Positions 25,399-36,189 of a stretch of 64,000 nucleotides of DNA are shown piece after piece (within the stretch, counting starts at the first letter, position 1; each line of letters starts with the position of its first letter). Source of the DNA: Lachnospiraceae bacterium (GTDB lineage Bacteria; Bacillota; Clostridia; Lachnospirales; Lachnospiraceae); NCBI GenBank assembly GCA_017480195.1, contig JAFVBE010000009.1, positions 41,990 to 105,989 on the forward strand, in the 5' to 3' direction. The position numbers were made by a program, and so were the translations under genes. The notes beneath the pieces were generated by a model. That model was given only the letters and a program-made list of their open reading frames with translations, had not been told where the DNA came from and ran no database searches.

Positions 25399-26301
25399 AT
25401 GGCGAAGGGATGTTACAGCACTAATCAGATACTTGAATGGATGGGATATTTTGCACAGAAGATGGAGGTTAGTCCGGAGAAGATTAAGCTTCTTGATATC
25501 TGTGGTAAGATGAAGAATGTTATTCCTGTTGTAGAGACGCACAAGAGGGTAATCATATTTGCTGATGAAGCACACGAGGATTTATTTTATGACTTGTGGG
25601 AGAGAGGCTTTGGCGAGCTTGATATGTGGTACTCGACAGGAATTGAGGTAAATGCTCTTGTTAAAAAATGTAAGGTTAAGGAAGCTATTAATCACAAGCT
25701 TACAGAACCGACGGTTATATTTGTATTAAATGAGAATACCCGTGAGTCTTATCGTATAGGTATGAAGAATGAGCTTTTCTCCAAAGGAACGATAAAGTAT
25801 GTGGGTAATGAAATAAGAGCTGTAATAATGAGCATGTTGGATGTGGATGCTCAGGATACAATATGTCTCGTAGATGCAGAGAGTATTGCTATAGAGGCCG
25901 CTTTTGTAGCCGGTGACGGAACCATAATATGTGTGGAAAATGACAGAGGCGCTAAGGAGACCATGGAGGATAATGTCAAGAAGTTCGGAGTTCATAATGT
26001 ACAGATAATATCCGACCTTGGTCCTGATAACATGGCTAAAATCCCGATGCCGAGACTTTCGTTTATAGTTGCGAATAAGCATCTTGAGGAGGATATTGCA
26101 AGGCTGCTCGAGAAGAATCCTAAGATGAAATTTGTCTTATACACGCTGGAGTTCAATGTTCTTTCTGGCATTAAGGAATTATTTGAAAAATATAATATAA
26201 GCAATCTTGAGGTGACCCAGATAACTGTATCCAAGACGGACAGGAAGAGTATGCTGGTAACACAGCCTTCACCTTGGCTTATCACGGGAGAGGTGTTATA
26301 A
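25399..26301 (+). CDS. CbiE/CbiT-like protein with altered SAM-binding loop
   Basis: The 300-residue protein appears to be a two-part relative of precorrin-6Y/7 methylases. The N-terminal 120 residues recall a shrunken tetrapyrrole methylase. From about 130 (GTIKYVGNEIRAVIMSMLDV) it follows CbiT in order, including AFVAGDGTIICVENDRGAKETMEDNVKKFGVHNVQII. The CbiT glycine-rich SAM loop (D-x-G-x-G-S-G) is replaced by CLVDAESIAIEAA with no glycine, so methyltransferase activity is doubtful. No other cobalamin gene is nearby. GGAGG precedes the start. It overlaps the DUF4250 gene (TAATG). It may have been recruited to another role. Confidence 0.6.
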   Translation: MAKGCYSTNQILEWMGYFAQKMEVSPEKIKLLDICGKMKNVIPVVETHKRVIIFADEAHEDLFYDLWERGFGELDMWYSTGIEVNALVKKCKVKEAINHKLTEPTVIFVLNENTRESYRIGMKNELFSKGTIKYVGNEIRAVIMSMLDVDAQDTICLVDAESIAIEAAFVAGDGTIICVENDRGAKETMEDNVKKFGVHNVQIISDLGPDNMAKIPMPRLSFIVANKHLEEDIARLLEKNPKMKFVLYTLEFNVLSGIKELFEKYNISNLEVTQITVSKTDRKSMLVTQPSPWLITGEVL

Positions 26302-26486
26302 TGGCACTTGAGAGCTTACCAAAGGATAATATGATGCTGCTTAGCTTTATCAATACAAGACTTCGGGATGACGGTATAGATTTGGACAGCTTTTTGCGGC
26401 AGTTTGATGTATCCAAGAAAGATGTTACAGACAGACTTGACAGCATAGGGTATACTTATAATGTTGAATTAAATAGGTTTGTATAA
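26301..26486 (+). CDS. DUF4250 domain protein
   Basis: This 61-residue protein starts at the ATG at 26301, overlapping the previous stop (TAATG) with GAGAGGTG upstream. The sequence SLPKDNMMLLSFINTRLRDD...FLRQFDVSKKDVTDRLDSIGYTYNVELNRFV fits DUF4250, a short helical family widespread in Clostridia and without known function. The middle part resembles a helix-turn-helix. It is translationally coupled to the CbiE/CbiT-like gene. Confidence 0.85.
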   Translation: MALESLPKDNMMLLSFINTRLRDDGIDLDSFLRQFDVSKKDVTDRLDSIGYTYNVELNRFV

Positions 26487-26489
26487 ATA

Positions 26490-26519
26490 TTGATACAAGG
26501 TTTATATGCCTTGTATCAA
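26490..26519 (+). terminator. Hairpin before leuS
   Basis: TTGATACAAGG (26490-26500) pairs perfectly with CCTTGTATCAA (26509-26519). It is followed by GCTTTGAT rather than a long T run. The gap to leuS (76 bp) is too small for a T-box. Confidence 0.55.
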
Positions 26520-26562
26520 GCTTTGATATAACATTATGAATTTAAGTGGAGGAAATTAAGTT

Positions 26563-28992
26563 ATGGCTGGAAGTTATAACCACAAGCTTATCGAAGGAAA
26601 ATGGAATAAAAAATGGGAGGAAAATCCTGTTAATGTCGATGATGGGAAGAAAGAGAAATATTATTGTCTTGATATGTTCCCGTATCCATCAGGAAACGGT
26701 CTTCATGTAGGACATTGGAGAGGCTATGTAATCTCAGATGTATGGAGCAGATATAAGATGATGCATAATTATTATCTTATTCATCCTATGGGCTGGGATG
26801 CTTTTGGTCTTCCTGCTGAGAACTATGCTATAGAGCATGGTATTCATCCGTCTATCTCGACGGCAGAGAATATAAAGAATATAAAGCGACAGATTAATCA
26901 GATTGCAGCAATATACGACTGGGACAGAGAGGTTAATACTACTGATCCGAATTATTATAAATGGACCCAGTGGATATTTAAAAAGATGTTTGATAAAGGG
27001 CTTGCTTATGAGAAGGAGATGCCTATAAATTGGTGTCCATCCTGCAAGACCGGACTTGCCAATGAAGAGGTTGTAAATGGTAAGTGTGAGAGATGCCATT
27101 CTGATGTAACCAAGAAAAACATCCGTCAATGGATGCTTAAGATAACGGCTTATGCAGAAAGACTGTTAGCTGACCTTGATAAGCTTGACTGGCCGGAGAA
27201 GGTTAAGAAGATGCAGACTGACTGGATAGGAAAATCCTACGGTGCAGAAGTCGATTTCAAGGTGGATGGTAGGGATGATGTTATAACAGTCTATACCACA
27301 CGCCCTGATACATTATGGGGAGCTACCTTTATGGTACTCGCACCTGAGCATGAGCTTGCAGCATCACTCGCTACTCCTGAGACGAAGGAAGCAGTTGATA
27401 AATATATCTATGAGGCTTCAATGAAGTCAAATGTGGACAGACTTCAGGATAAGGAAAAGACAGGTGTATTTACCGGAAGCTATGCTATTAATCCGCTAAA
27501 TGGCAAAAAGACACCTATCTGGTTATCGGATTATGTATTGGCTGATTATGGTACGGGAGCAATCATGTGTGTGCCTGCTCATGATGATAGAGACTTTGAA
27601 TTTGCTAAGAAATTTGGACTTCCTATCATTCAGGTAATTGCTAAGGATGGCAAGGAGATAGAGAATATGACTGAGGCATATACTGATGCTTCAGGAACAA
27701 TGATAAATTCCGGTGACTGGAATGGCATGGAGTCAGCCGTACTTAAGAAGGAAGCACCGGAGATGATAGAAAAGTTAGGTTATGGTAAGAAGACTGTAAA
27801 CTACAAGCTTCGTGACTGGGTATTCTCTCGTCAGAGATACTGGGGCGAGCCGATTCCTATAGTTCACTGTCCTGACTGCGGAGCCGTGGCTGTTCCTGAG
27901 GAGCAGCTTCCTGTACTTCTTCCTGATGTAGAGAAGTACGAGCCTACAGGTACAGGTGAGTCGCCGCTTGCAGCTATTGATTCATGGGTTAATACTACTT
28001 GTCCTTGTTGTGGTAAGCCTGCAAAGCGTGAGACCAATACCATGCCACAGTGGGCCGGTTCATCCTGGTATTTTCTGCGTTATGTAGATAATAAGAATGA
28101 CAAGGAGCTTGTGAACAGAGAAAAAGCAGATAAATATCTTCCGGTTGATATGTATATCGGTGGTGTAGAGCATGCAGTTCTTCATCTTTTATACTCAAGA
28201 TTTTATACTAAATTCTTAAATGATATAGGAGTAGTTGACTTTGATGAGCCGTTTAAGAAGCTCTTTAATCAGGGTATGGTATGTGGACGCGATAAGGAGA
28301 CAGGTGCAGCAACCAAGATGAGTAAATCGCTTGGTAATATTGTATCACCTGATGATATGGTAAATGATTATGGATGTGATTCACTCCGACTCTATGAGCT
28401 TTTTATAGGACCGCCTGAGCTTGATTCTATCTGGGATGACAGCGGTATGGAGGGTATATACCGCTTTATGAACAGGTTCTATAATATGGTTATGTCGAAT
28501 AAGGATAAGGATGTTCCTGAGACTAAAGAGCTTATCAAGCTTCGTAATAAGCTTGTCTATGATGTAACTACACGTCTTGAACAGTTCAGCTTAAATACTG
28601 TTATCTCCGCATTTATGGAGGCAAATAACAGATTTGTCGAGCTTACCAAGACAACAGGAGTTGATAAGGAGACACTTAAGACTATGGCACTTCTTATTGC
28701 GCCATTTGCCCCGCATATAGGTGAGGAGCTCTGGGAGGAGCTTGGCGGAACTGATTCCGTATTCCATCAGGCGTGGCCAACCTACTCAGAGGAGGCTATG
28801 AAGGATGATGAGAAGGAAATAGCAGTACAGATAAATGGCAAGACAAGAGTTACGGTTATGATAGGCGTAGATGATGCAAAGGATGTTGTAATTGATAAGG
28901 CTAAGTCTGCACTTGGAGAAAGACTTGACGGATTAAACATTATCAAGGAAATCTATGTACCAAATAAGATAGTTAATATAGTTGCAAAATAA
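26563..28992 (+). CDS. leuS: Leucyl-tRNA synthetase
   Basis: The 809-residue class I synthetase charges tRNA-Leu; two of its substrates are encoded in this window. [17 protein letters not shown] (about 39-55) contains the HIGH motif, and [11 protein letters not shown] (about 585-595) the KMSKS loop. The zinc knuckle CPSC...CERC and the editing domain ([18 protein letters not shown]) are present. GGAGG lies before the ATG. No T-box leader is seen. purA follows at 41 bp. Confidence 0.97.
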   Translation: MAGSYNHKLIEGKWNKKWEENPVNVDDGKKEKYYCLDMFPYPSGNGLHVGHWRGYVISDVWSRYKMMHNYYLIHPMGWDAFGLPAENYAIEHGIHPSISTAENIKNIKRQINQIAAIYDWDREVNTTDPNYYKWTQWIFKKMFDKGLAYEKEMPINWCPSCKTGLANEEVVNGKCERCHSDVTKKNIRQWMLKITAYAERLLADLDKLDWPEKVKKMQTDWIGKSYGAEVDFKVDGRDDVITVYTTRPDTLWGATFMVLAPEHELAASLATPETKEAVDKYIYEASMKSNVDRLQDKEKTGVFTGSYAINPLNGKKTPIWLSDYVLADYGTGAIMCVPAHDDRDFEFAKKFGLPIIQVIAKDGKEIENMTEAYTDASGTMINSGDWNGMESAVLKKEAPEMIEKLGYGKKTVNYKLRDWVFSRQRYWGEPIPIVHCPDCGAVAVPEEQLPVLLPDVEKYEPTGTGESPLAAIDSWVNTTCPCCGKPAKRETNTMPQWAGSSWYFLRYVDNKNDKELVNREKADKYLPVDMYIGGVEHAVLHLLYSRFYTKFLNDIGVVDFDEPFKKLFNQGMVCGRDKETGAATKMSKSLGNIVSPDDMVNDYGCDSLRLYELFIGPPELDSIWDDSGMEGIYRFMNRFYNMVMSNKDKDVPETKELIKLRNKLVYDVTTRLEQFSLNTVISAFMEANNRFVELTKTTGVDKETLKTMALLIAPFAPHIGEELWEELGGTDSVFHQAWPTYSEEAMKDDEKEIAVQINGKTRVTVMIGVDDAKDVVIDKAKSALGERLDGLNIIKEIYVPNKIVNIVAK

Positions 28993-29033
28993 TATGCTGA
29001 ATAAATGTTAAGCGGTTTTAGGGAGGTAACAAA

Positions 29034-30317
29034 ATGGTTCAAGCAGTAGTCGGAGCCAATTGGGGCGACGAAGGTAAAGGCAAGATTACAGATATGTTAG
29101 CTGAAAATGCTGATATAATCGTCAGATTTCAGGGAGGTGCCAATGCAGGTCATACAATAGTTAATAATTATGGAAAATTCGCCCTGCACACACTTCCATC
29201 AGGAGTATTTTACGATCATACAACAAGCATTATAGGTAATGGCGTAGCTTTAAATATTCCTATATTATTCAATGAAATCAAATCAATTACAGACAAGGGG
29301 GTTCCTACTCCGAAGATTTTGGTTTCTGACAGGGCGCAGATAGTTATGCCTTATCACATATTATTTGATGAATATGAGGAGGAAAGGCTTGGAAAGAAGT
29401 CCTTTGGTTCAACTAAGTCAGGTATTGCTCCGTTTTATTCTGACAAATATGCCAAAATAGGTTTTCAGGTAAGCGAACTCTTTGGTGAAGAGTCTGCCCT
29501 TCGTGATAAGATTGAAAGAGTGATTTTGTCTAAAAATATTCTGCTTGATCACCTGTATCATAAACCTCTTATTGATGTGGAAGAGACATTTAATACTCTT
29601 ATGGAATATAAGAAGATGGTGGAGCCTTATGTGTGTGATGTATCTGCATATCTTTGGAATTCCATAAAAGAAGGCAAGAATATACTTCTTGAGGGACAGC
29701 TTGGCTCGTTAAAGGATCCTGACCACGGTATATATCCTATGGTTACATCCTCATCGACATTGGCTGCATATGGAGCTATAGGTGCAGGTATTCCACCTTA
29801 TGAGATTAAAAAAATTATAACTGTTGTTAAGGCGTATTCAAGTGCTGTTGGAGCAGGAGCATTTGTCAGCGAGATAGAAGGAGAAGAAGCGGACGAGTTG
29901 AGACGACGCGGGGGAGACGGTGGTGAATTTGGCGCTACGACAGGACGCCCGAGGCGTATGGGATGGTTTGACTGTGTGGCTACGAGATATGGCTGTCGTA
30001 TACAGGGAACTACAGATGTTGCATTTACGGTATTGGATGTACTTGGATATCTGGACGAAATTCCTGTATGTGTCGGTTATGAGATAGACGGAGAGGTTAC
30101 GAAAGATTTTCCGACTACCGATAAATTAGAGAAAGCAAAGCCTGTACTTAAGACCCTTCCCGGGTGGAAGGAGGATATAAGAGGTATAAAGGAATATGAC
30201 AAGCTTCCTGAGAATTGTCGTAAGTATATTGAGTTCATAGAGGAGCAAATAGGCTTCCCGATTACTATGGTTTCAAACGGACCAAAGAGAGAGGATATTA
30301 TTTTACGCAAAAAATAA
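29034..30317 (+). CDS. purA: Adenylosuccinate synthetase
   Basis: The 427-residue GTP-dependent enzyme converts IMP and aspartate to adenylosuccinate, the first committed step to AMP. GANWGDEGKGKITDML (about 7-22) is the GTP-binding/catalytic loop, GGANAGHTIV follows, and the C-terminal GATTGRPRRMGWFD is typical. GGGAGG precedes the ATG. Its stop codon ends one base before the stop of the convergent birA gene. Confidence 0.97.
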   Translation: MVQAVVGANWGDEGKGKITDMLAENADIIVRFQGGANAGHTIVNNYGKFALHTLPSGVFYDHTTSIIGNGVALNIPILFNEIKSITDKGVPTPKILVSDRAQIVMPYHILFDEYEEERLGKKSFGSTKSGIAPFYSDKYAKIGFQVSELFGEESALRDKIERVILSKNILLDHLYHKPLIDVEETFNTLMEYKKMVEPYVCDVSAYLWNSIKEGKNILLEGQLGSLKDPDHGIYPMVTSSSTLAAYGAIGAGIPPYEIKKIITVVKAYSSAVGAGAFVSEIEGEEADELRRRGGDGGEFGATTGRPRRMGWFDCVATRYGCRIQGTTDVAFTVLDVLGYLDEIPVCVGYEIDGEVTKDFPTTDKLEKAKPVLKTLPGWKEDIRGIKEYDKLPENCRKYIEFIEEQIGFPITMVSNGPKREDIILRKK

Positions 30318-31130
30318 TCAGAAATTATGGCGTATGGAAACCTCGCCTGAGGATACAAGCTCAAGCCTTCCGTCCTCATGTCGGCATATCAGCTCGCCTT
30401 TTGGGGATATTCCCATACACAGACAGGTTTCTAAATTATCATTTTTAATATTGTAGGTATTGGTAAGGGCATTTGTTAATTCCTGTGGAATTATATAAAT
30501 GTCCTTATTATAACTTGCAAGAGCACTGTTATATTCCTCTGTTATGAATTTAAGATTTTTTGTTTCAATAAATTTTTCATACAGCTCATTAAATTCCGTA
30601 AATATTTCTTCTATAAGCTTCTCACGATTAAGTTTTTCTCCTGTTTCGAGAAAAAGTGAGGTTGCAACCTCTGATATAGATTTTTCAAATTCCTTATTAT
30701 TCACATTAATTCCTATGCCGAGTATGACATATCCATCCAAGAATTCTGTAAGTATTCCGGTTGCTTTTTTTCTGCCTATGAGTATGTCATTAGGCCACTT
30801 AATATTGGTTGTTATATTGTGATATTTATTCAATGACCTATATATCGCAACAGCACTTAATAGTGTTATGCCGGATACATCAGACACATCCAAATCAGGT
30901 TTTAATATAAGACTCATATATATGCCTTCTCCTGATGGAGAGGAAAAGCTTCTGCCGGCTCTGCCTCTGCCACCTGTCTGACAGTCCGCAACTATAAGAG
31001 TATTTGACACGGACTCAGAAGCGGCTTTGCTTATAAGCAGCTTTGCCTGATTATTGGTAGAGTCGGTTTTATCATATATGATAAGTTTGTTTATAATTGG
31101 TATTTTGTAGATTGAATTACTAAACTGCAT
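30318..31130 (-). CDS. birA: Biotin-[acetyl-CoA-carboxylase] ligase, without DNA-binding domain
   Basis: The 270-residue enzyme makes biotinyl-AMP and attaches biotin to carboxylase carrier proteins. YDKTDSTNNQAKLL, GGRGRAGRSFSSPSGEGIYMSLIL (biotin/ATP loop) and IKWPNDILIGRKKATGIL with the catalytic-type Lys are all present. The C-terminal small domain (SPKGELICRHEDGRLELVSSGEVSIR) is complete. The N-terminal winged helix of repressor-type BirA is absent, so this form should not regulate biotin genes. GAGGA precedes the ATG. A small membrane-protein gene lies 15 bp upstream, probably in the same transcript. Confidence 0.93.
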   Translation of the reverse strand: MQFSNSIYKIPIINKLIIYDKTDSTNNQAKLLISKAASESVSNTLIVADCQTGGRGRAGRSFSSPSGEGIYMSLILKPDLDVSDVSGITLLSAVAIYRSLNKYHNITTNIKWPNDILIGRKKATGILTEFLDGYVILGIGINVNNKEFEKSISEVATSLFLETGEKLNREKLIEEIFTEFNELYEKFIETKNLKFITEEYNSALASYNKDIYIIPQELTNALTNTYNIKNDNLETCLCMGISPKGELICRHEDGRLELVSSGEVSIRHNF

Positions 31131-31145
31131 TTTATATCCTCGGAA

Positions 31146-31598
31146 TCATTCCTCTTTTTTCTTTATTCTTGAATTAACAAATTCATATATTTTCTCACAA
31201 TACTCGCGCTTATTTGTGAATGGAATGGCATATATTTCCTTGCCTGCTTTTATATTAAGCATATAATATATAAGAGATTCATCAGGGATTACCATAGTTA
31301 TGAATTCTATTTCATCATAGGAATATGAGGTTTCACCGTATTTGTGGGTTACCAACATACCTTCCTCAGAGAACTTGTATGAAATATCAAATGCCTGCTT
31401 TCTGAAGGACATGAGAAATAAATACATACCATAAAAACCAAGGGCTCCTGAGAAAATGGCGGTCAACATAATATGACTTGTATATCCTTTTATAAGTGTT
31501 ATAAATTGTAATATTGTAATCATAAGAAATACTATTCCAACTATTCTATATGAAATTCTGTTGGCTTTTCTTTTTTGAACCGTATAATTATAACTCAT
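31146..31598 (-). CDS. Small membrane protein with PH-like (YcxB-type) domain
   Basis: The 150-residue protein has two membrane segments (about 19-38 and 44-65) followed by a beta-rich cytoplasmic part (DISYKFSEEGMLVTHKYGETSYSYDEIEFITMV...YMLNIKAGKEIYAIPF). This arrangement is that of YcxB-like / bacterial PH-domain proteins of unknown function. AGGAG lies 9 bases before the ATG. It is upstream of birA by 15 bp. Confidence 0.65.
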   Translation of the reverse strand: MSYNYTVQKRKANRISYRIVGIVFLMITILQFITLIKGYTSHIMLTAIFSGALGFYGMYLFLMSFRKQAFDISYKFSEEGMLVTHKYGETSYSYDEIEFITMVIPDESLIYYMLNIKAGKEIYAIPFTNKREYCEKIYEFVNSRIKKKEE

Positions 31599-31692
31599 AG
31601 GTTATGCTCCTTAATAAAACTATATATTTAAGTATATATTTAGATGTTTATTTTATCAAGAAAATTCTTTTAAAATATTTATAGTATTTTGT

Positions 31693-31720
31693 TTGAAAAA
31701 TGCTCGAAGTATGCTACAAT
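31693..31720 (+). promoter_or_regulatory. icd promoter
   Basis: TTGAAA (31693-31698), 16 bp and TACAAT (31715-31720), about 74 bp before icd. Confidence 0.5.
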
Positions 31721-31793
31721 ATAGAATGGTGTGTGAAAATGCGCCTATGCTGAATGAATATGACATACTAGAGCATGTAAGGAGGAACCTTTA

Positions 31794-33002
31794 ATGGAAA
31801 AGATTAAGATGACAACGCCTCTTGTAGAGATGGATGGAGACGAGATGACAAGAATATTATGGAAGCTTATTAAAGATGAACTTTTAAATCCTTTTATAGA
31901 TTTAAAGACTGAGTATTATGACTTGGGTCTGGAATATAGAAATGAGACTGACGACAAGGTTACATTTGATTCTGCTTATGCAACACAAAAGTACGGTGTA
32001 GCTGTAAAGTGCGCTACCATTACGCCGAATGCTGCCCGTATGACGGAATATAACCTCAAAGAGATGTGGAAGAGCCCAAATGGTACCATAAGAGCTATAC
32101 TTGACGGAACTGTATTCAGAACTCCGATTATAGTAAAGGGTATTGAACCTTGTGTGAAGAACTGGAAGAAGCCTATAACCATAGCAAGACATGCTTATGG
32201 TGATGTATATAAGGCATCTGAGATGAAGATACCGGGGGCCGGCAGGGCAGAACTTGTATTTACAGCCGAGGATGGAAGTGAGACCAGAGAACTTATACAT
32301 GAATTTAAGAGCGAGGGTATAATTCAGGGAATGCATAATATTAATTCTTCCATCGAAAGCTTTGCAAGAAGCTGCTTTAACTATGCGATAGATACTAAGC
32401 AGACCATATGGTTTGCTACGAAGGATACTATATCCAAGAAATATGACCATACCTTCAAGGATATATTCCAGGAGATATTTGATAACGAATATAAGGCGAA
32501 ATTCGATGAACTTGGTATAGAATATTTCTATACACTTATTGATGATGCAGTTGCCAGAGTTATGAAGTCAGAGGGCGGATATATATGGGCATGTAAGAAT
32601 TATGACGGTGATGTAATGAGTGATATGATATCATCAGCCTTTGGTTCACTTGCTATGATGACCTCTGTGCTTGTATCGCCGGATGGTAAGTACGAATACG
32701 AGGCTGCACATGGTACAGTTCAGAGACATTATTATAAACACTTAAATGGCGAAGAGACATCAACTAATTCTGTTGCTACGATATATGCGTGGACAGGAGC
32801 TTTGAGAAAACGCGGAGAGCTTGATAATATTCCTGAGCTTATGGAGTTTGCAGACAAGCTTGAGAAGGCGACGGTTGATACCATAGAGAGTGGCAATATG
32901 ACTAAGGATCTTGCATTAATTACGACGCTTGAAGATGTCACTGTTCTTAACAGTGAGGAATTTATTAAGGCAATAAGAAAGAATCTTGAAGCGGCATTAT
33001 AA
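31794..33002 (+). CDS. icd: NADP-dependent isocitrate dehydrogenase, eukaryote-like type
   Basis: The 402-residue enzyme oxidises isocitrate to 2-oxoglutarate and CO2 with NADP. The sequence ([79 protein letters not shown]) is that of the homodimeric type II form, known from eukaryotes and some bacteria, rather than the E. coli-type enzyme. It supplies 2-oxoglutarate for glutamate and so for the arginine pathway. AAGGAGG precedes the ATG, and it has its own promoter and terminator. Confidence 0.95.
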   Translation: MEKIKMTTPLVEMDGDEMTRILWKLIKDELLNPFIDLKTEYYDLGLEYRNETDDKVTFDSAYATQKYGVAVKCATITPNAARMTEYNLKEMWKSPNGTIRAILDGTVFRTPIIVKGIEPCVKNWKKPITIARHAYGDVYKASEMKIPGAGRAELVFTAEDGSETRELIHEFKSEGIIQGMHNINSSIESFARSCFNYAIDTKQTIWFATKDTISKKYDHTFKDIFQEIFDNEYKAKFDELGIEYFYTLIDDAVARVMKSEGGYIWACKNYDGDVMSDMISSAFGSLAMMTSVLVSPDGKYEYEAAHGTVQRHYYKHLNGEETSTNSVATIYAWTGALRKRGELDNIPELMEFADKLEKATVDTIESGNMTKDLALITTLEDVTVLNSEEFIKAIRKNLEAAL

Positions 33003-33022
33003 TATTTATCAGTAGTTTAAAC

Positions 33023-33070
33023 AGGGTTTTCGCATTAAGCTTATATGAGATTAGTGCGAAAAACCCTTTT
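33023..33070 (+). terminator. icd terminator
   Basis: AGGGTTTT-CGCATTAA (33023-33038) pairs with TTAGTGCG-AAAAACCCTTTT (33051-33070) with one G-T pair and a one-base bulge; a T run closes it. Confidence 0.75.
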
Positions 33071-33126
33071 ATAGCTTTATAGGCGAACTTTCCTATAAAG
33101 CAAAATGATTTTGTGGAGATTATGCT

Positions 33127-36100
33127 ATGTGGGAAATTCTTGGAATTGAACAGACAAAGGATAAGGGTTTAATCAAAAATGCATATAGAGAAAAATTAGT
33201 TGGTACCAATCCTGAGGATGATCAGGAGGGCTTTATGAAGCTTCGTGAAGCTTATGAGGAAGCATTAAGATATGCGGATTCTGATAATGAAGAAGAAACA
33301 TATGAAGCCGATGACGGTGATTTTTACTGTCCTGAGGAATTGAAGGATTTGCTTGGTGAATTAAAGACATTATATAGGGATTTTAATAAGCGAATTGATG
33401 AAAATGTATGGAATAAATTTTTAAATCGTGATGAATTTATAATGCTTGATTCATCGACACAGGCATTGGAACTTTTGATTTCATTTCTTATGGAGAATTT
33501 CCTTCTGCCAAATAAGATATGGAAGCTTATTATTGATACATTCTACATAAAGGAGAGAAAAAGAGAGCTTACCGAGAAATTCCCGGAGGACTTTATATCC
33601 TATATTATAGATACAGCGGAAACTCCGGATAATATTAATTATTACCTTTTTGATGATACTGATGATGAGAATATCGACGAATACATAAGAACCTATCATA
33701 GTTTTAATTCTTCAATAAGAAGAGGTCTATATGAAGATGCAGAAAGACTTTTAGAGGAGATTATGGGTTATGGTTTATATCATCCATATATTGAGCTTGC
33801 AAAGATTCGAATAGGCTTTGTGAAATTAGAGGATGACTCGGATACGGATGAGATAAGAAAACTGTATGTCGATGCAAAGGAACTTTGTAATGAATGCCCG
33901 CAGGATTTTAATGTACTAACCTTATGTGGGGATATAGCCTATAGGATGAAGGACTATGAAGCTGCAGAAAGCTGTTACAATGAAGCTGATGATGTGTCGC
34001 CTGAGACATATATAATCAGAGTGAAAAAGGCGAATCTTGATTTAAGCAGGGGAGAATACGAGAAGGCAAGGGATGTATATCTTAAGCTTCTTAGAGAAAA
34101 TAATTATGATAATTCCGTAAGAGCAGGTATGCTTCGTGCCAATTATAAGCTTATTGACAAGTATAGTGAGATTCTCAGTGATAATCCCGGTGATAATAAT
34201 ACAAGACTTGAGATGGCTTGGAGTATGTATCAAAGCTATAGATTTGAAGATGCTATAGAGGTGTTGAATGAGTTTATACCAACAGAGGAAAAGGTCTTTG
34301 AATACTATAATGTAAAGGGTAGATGTTATCTGTGCCTGCTTAATTATGAGGATGCACTTTTCTGCTTTTTCAAATGGAAAGAGGCTATAGAAGGGCTGTC
34401 GGATGACGATAGTGACGAGGTTTTAAAGCAGAAAAAAAGGTATCCTTATGTGAATTGCCTTATAGGTGATTGTTATCTTAAGCAGGAAAAGTATGACGAG
34501 GCTCGAAAATACCTTAATATAGCGATATCTAAGGAGCATGATGAAATATGCATTGCTTATGAGGCTTTATGTGAGCTGGAGTATAAGACAGGCGATTATG
34601 AAACCTGCATCAGTACATGCGAGAGACTGCTTGAATATAATGAATTGAATTATATTGCTTATGATTATATGGCAGGCTCCTGTATAGAATTAAAATTAAT
34701 AAGGGAAGCATTAGATGCCTGTGAGAAGGCAATAAGAATATATCCCTATGCACCGGATCCTTATATTAAGGAGATAAAAATATTTAATGCTTTAAATAAC
34801 AAAGAAGCTGTTAAAAATATCATAAAGAAATATAAGTCTCTCGGTGTTACGAGTGATAAGATAAGGCTGGAGGAAGCGAATGTATTGCTCGAAGAGGGTA
34901 AATATGATGATGCCCTTGAAATACTGTTTGAGTTGGAGAAGGTTAATGTTAAGGAATCCGACCTTGAGGATAAGGAAAAGGTCATTTCTATGATTGCACT
35001 TTGCTATGTTGATAAGAATATGCCTAATGAGGCAATTAATTATCTTAAAATTTTAACCGGATATAATAGCAGACATCCGAATGCTTACGGAAGAATCGGA
35101 GTGATATACAGAAAATTAAAAAAATTCAGTGATGCCCTGTCATATCTGAACACACAGATTTCAATTAATCCTCATTCGTATTTTTACATGGAAGAGGCGC
35201 TGGTTTACAGATGCATGGGTAATTATGGAGCGGCAATTCGCGATTATGAAACTATTATTAGAAGTGAACCGAAAAATGTAGATGCACATAGAGAACTTGC
35301 ATATTCCTATGAAAAAATCGGAAATGTCACAGCTTCAATATTACATTATGATTTGGCTATAGATTATTCCGAGGAAGGTGAGGAAAAGGGCAGGCTGTAT
35401 ATTGCCAAGGCGAGGATTCTGCAATGTGTGAAGAGGTTTTCTGAGGCTAAACTCATATATGAAGATTACATGGAAAAATACGGTCCAAATGCCGATGCCT
35501 TATATGATTTTGCTGAGCTGCTCCAGAGAATGAATGAGATTGAATATGCCATAAATCTCATAAAAGATAATCTGGATAAAGCGGCTGATGACAAAGAAGA
35601 AGAGATGCTGCTTAGAAAACTTTGTACAATATATGGAGAAGAAGGCTATATTAATATGGCAAATGAAACCTTCAGAGTTATAATTAACAAATATCCCGAT
35701 GATTACAAGGCATATAAGCTTATGGCGGATATATTGAAGGATCATGGACTATATGATGATGCGACGGAATATTATCAAAAGGCTATAGAGCTTGACATTG
35801 ACGGCTCGGAAAATTATTATAGTAGTTTAGTAGAGAATGAATATAGCAAAAAAACATTATTCAAGCCGGATATGAAAAATGAGATAAAAAAGGCGCTTGA
35901 GATTGGGGAAAAAGCTAAAACTATAGTTGACTATATAAAGCTTGCAAGACTTTACAGGGTGACAAAAAAGTATAAGCTTGCAGTTGAAACGATAAATAAA
36001 GGTGTTTCAAGATTTAGATGTTATGGCTGCTTTTATAGTGGCTGCCATGAGATTTATTATGAAAAGGGCTTGTTATACGAGGCTATGAAAAAATATGATA

Positions 36101-36189
36101 TGGCAAGGAATTGTTATAAGAAAGCATTGTCGATAAAAGGACATTGTACACAGTATGAAGAATGTTTAAAAAGGATTGAGGGAAAATGA
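33127..36189 (+). CDS. J-domain-like TPR protein, partner of the following Hsp70
   Basis: This 1020-residue protein begins with a J-domain-like helical module ([49 protein letters not shown], to about 55). The HPD tripeptide that activates Hsp70 is replaced by NPED. After a linker, about 700 residues are tandem 34-residue TPR repeats (A/G-Y pairs such as [44 protein letters not shown]) that should bind proteins. It overlaps the Hsp70 gene by four bases (ATGA), so production is coupled. This resembles the E. coli HscC-DjlB/DjlC arrangement but with a much larger TPR co-chaperone. It is probably cytoplasmic. Confidence 0.8.
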   Translation: MWEILGIEQTKDKGLIKNAYREKLVGTNPEDDQEGFMKLREAYEEALRYADSDNEEETYEADDGDFYCPEELKDLLGELKTLYRDFNKRIDENVWNKFLNRDEFIMLDSSTQALELLISFLMENFLLPNKIWKLIIDTFYIKERKRELTEKFPEDFISYIIDTAETPDNINYYLFDDTDDENIDEYIRTYHSFNSSIRRGLYEDAERLLEEIMGYGLYHPYIELAKIRIGFVKLEDDSDTDEIRKLYVDAKELCNECPQDFNVLTLCGDIAYRMKDYEAAESCYNEADDVSPETYIIRVKKANLDLSRGEYEKARDVYLKLLRENNYDNSVRAGMLRANYKLIDKYSEILSDNPGDNNTRLEMAWSMYQSYRFEDAIEVLNEFIPTEEKVFEYYNVKGRCYLCLLNYEDALFCFFKWKEAIEGLSDDDSDEVLKQKKRYPYVNCLIGDCYLKQEKYDEARKYLNIAISKEHDEICIAYEALCELEYKTGDYETCISTCERLLEYNELNYIAYDYMAGSCIELKLIREALDACEKAIRIYPYAPDPYIKEIKIFNALNNKEAVKNIIKKYKSLGVTSDKIRLEEANVLLEEGKYDDALEILFELEKVNVKESDLEDKEKVISMIALCYVDKNMPNEAINYLKILTGYNSRHPNAYGRIGVIYRKLKKFSDALSYLNTQISINPHSYFYMEEALVYRCMGNYGAAIRDYETIIRSEPKNVDAHRELAYSYEKIGNVTASILHYDLAIDYSEEGEEKGRLYIAKARILQCVKRFSEAKLIYEDYMEKYGPNADALYDFAELLQRMNEIEYAINLIKDNLDKAADDKEEEMLLRKLCTIYGEEGYINMANETFRVIINKYPDDYKAYKLMADILKDHGLYDDATEYYQKAIELDIDGSENYYSSLVENEYSKKTLFKPDMKNEIKKALEIGEKAKTIVDYIKLARLYRVTKKYKLAVETINKGVSRFRCYGCFYSGCHEIYYEKGLLYEAMKKYDMARNCYKKALSIKGHCTQYEECLKRIEGK

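Noticed and set aside
26487-26562. T-box riboswitch before leuS (and 41828-41938 before tyrS)
   Set aside because: The gaps are 76 and 111 bp, too short, and no T-box sequence or specifier stem is visible.
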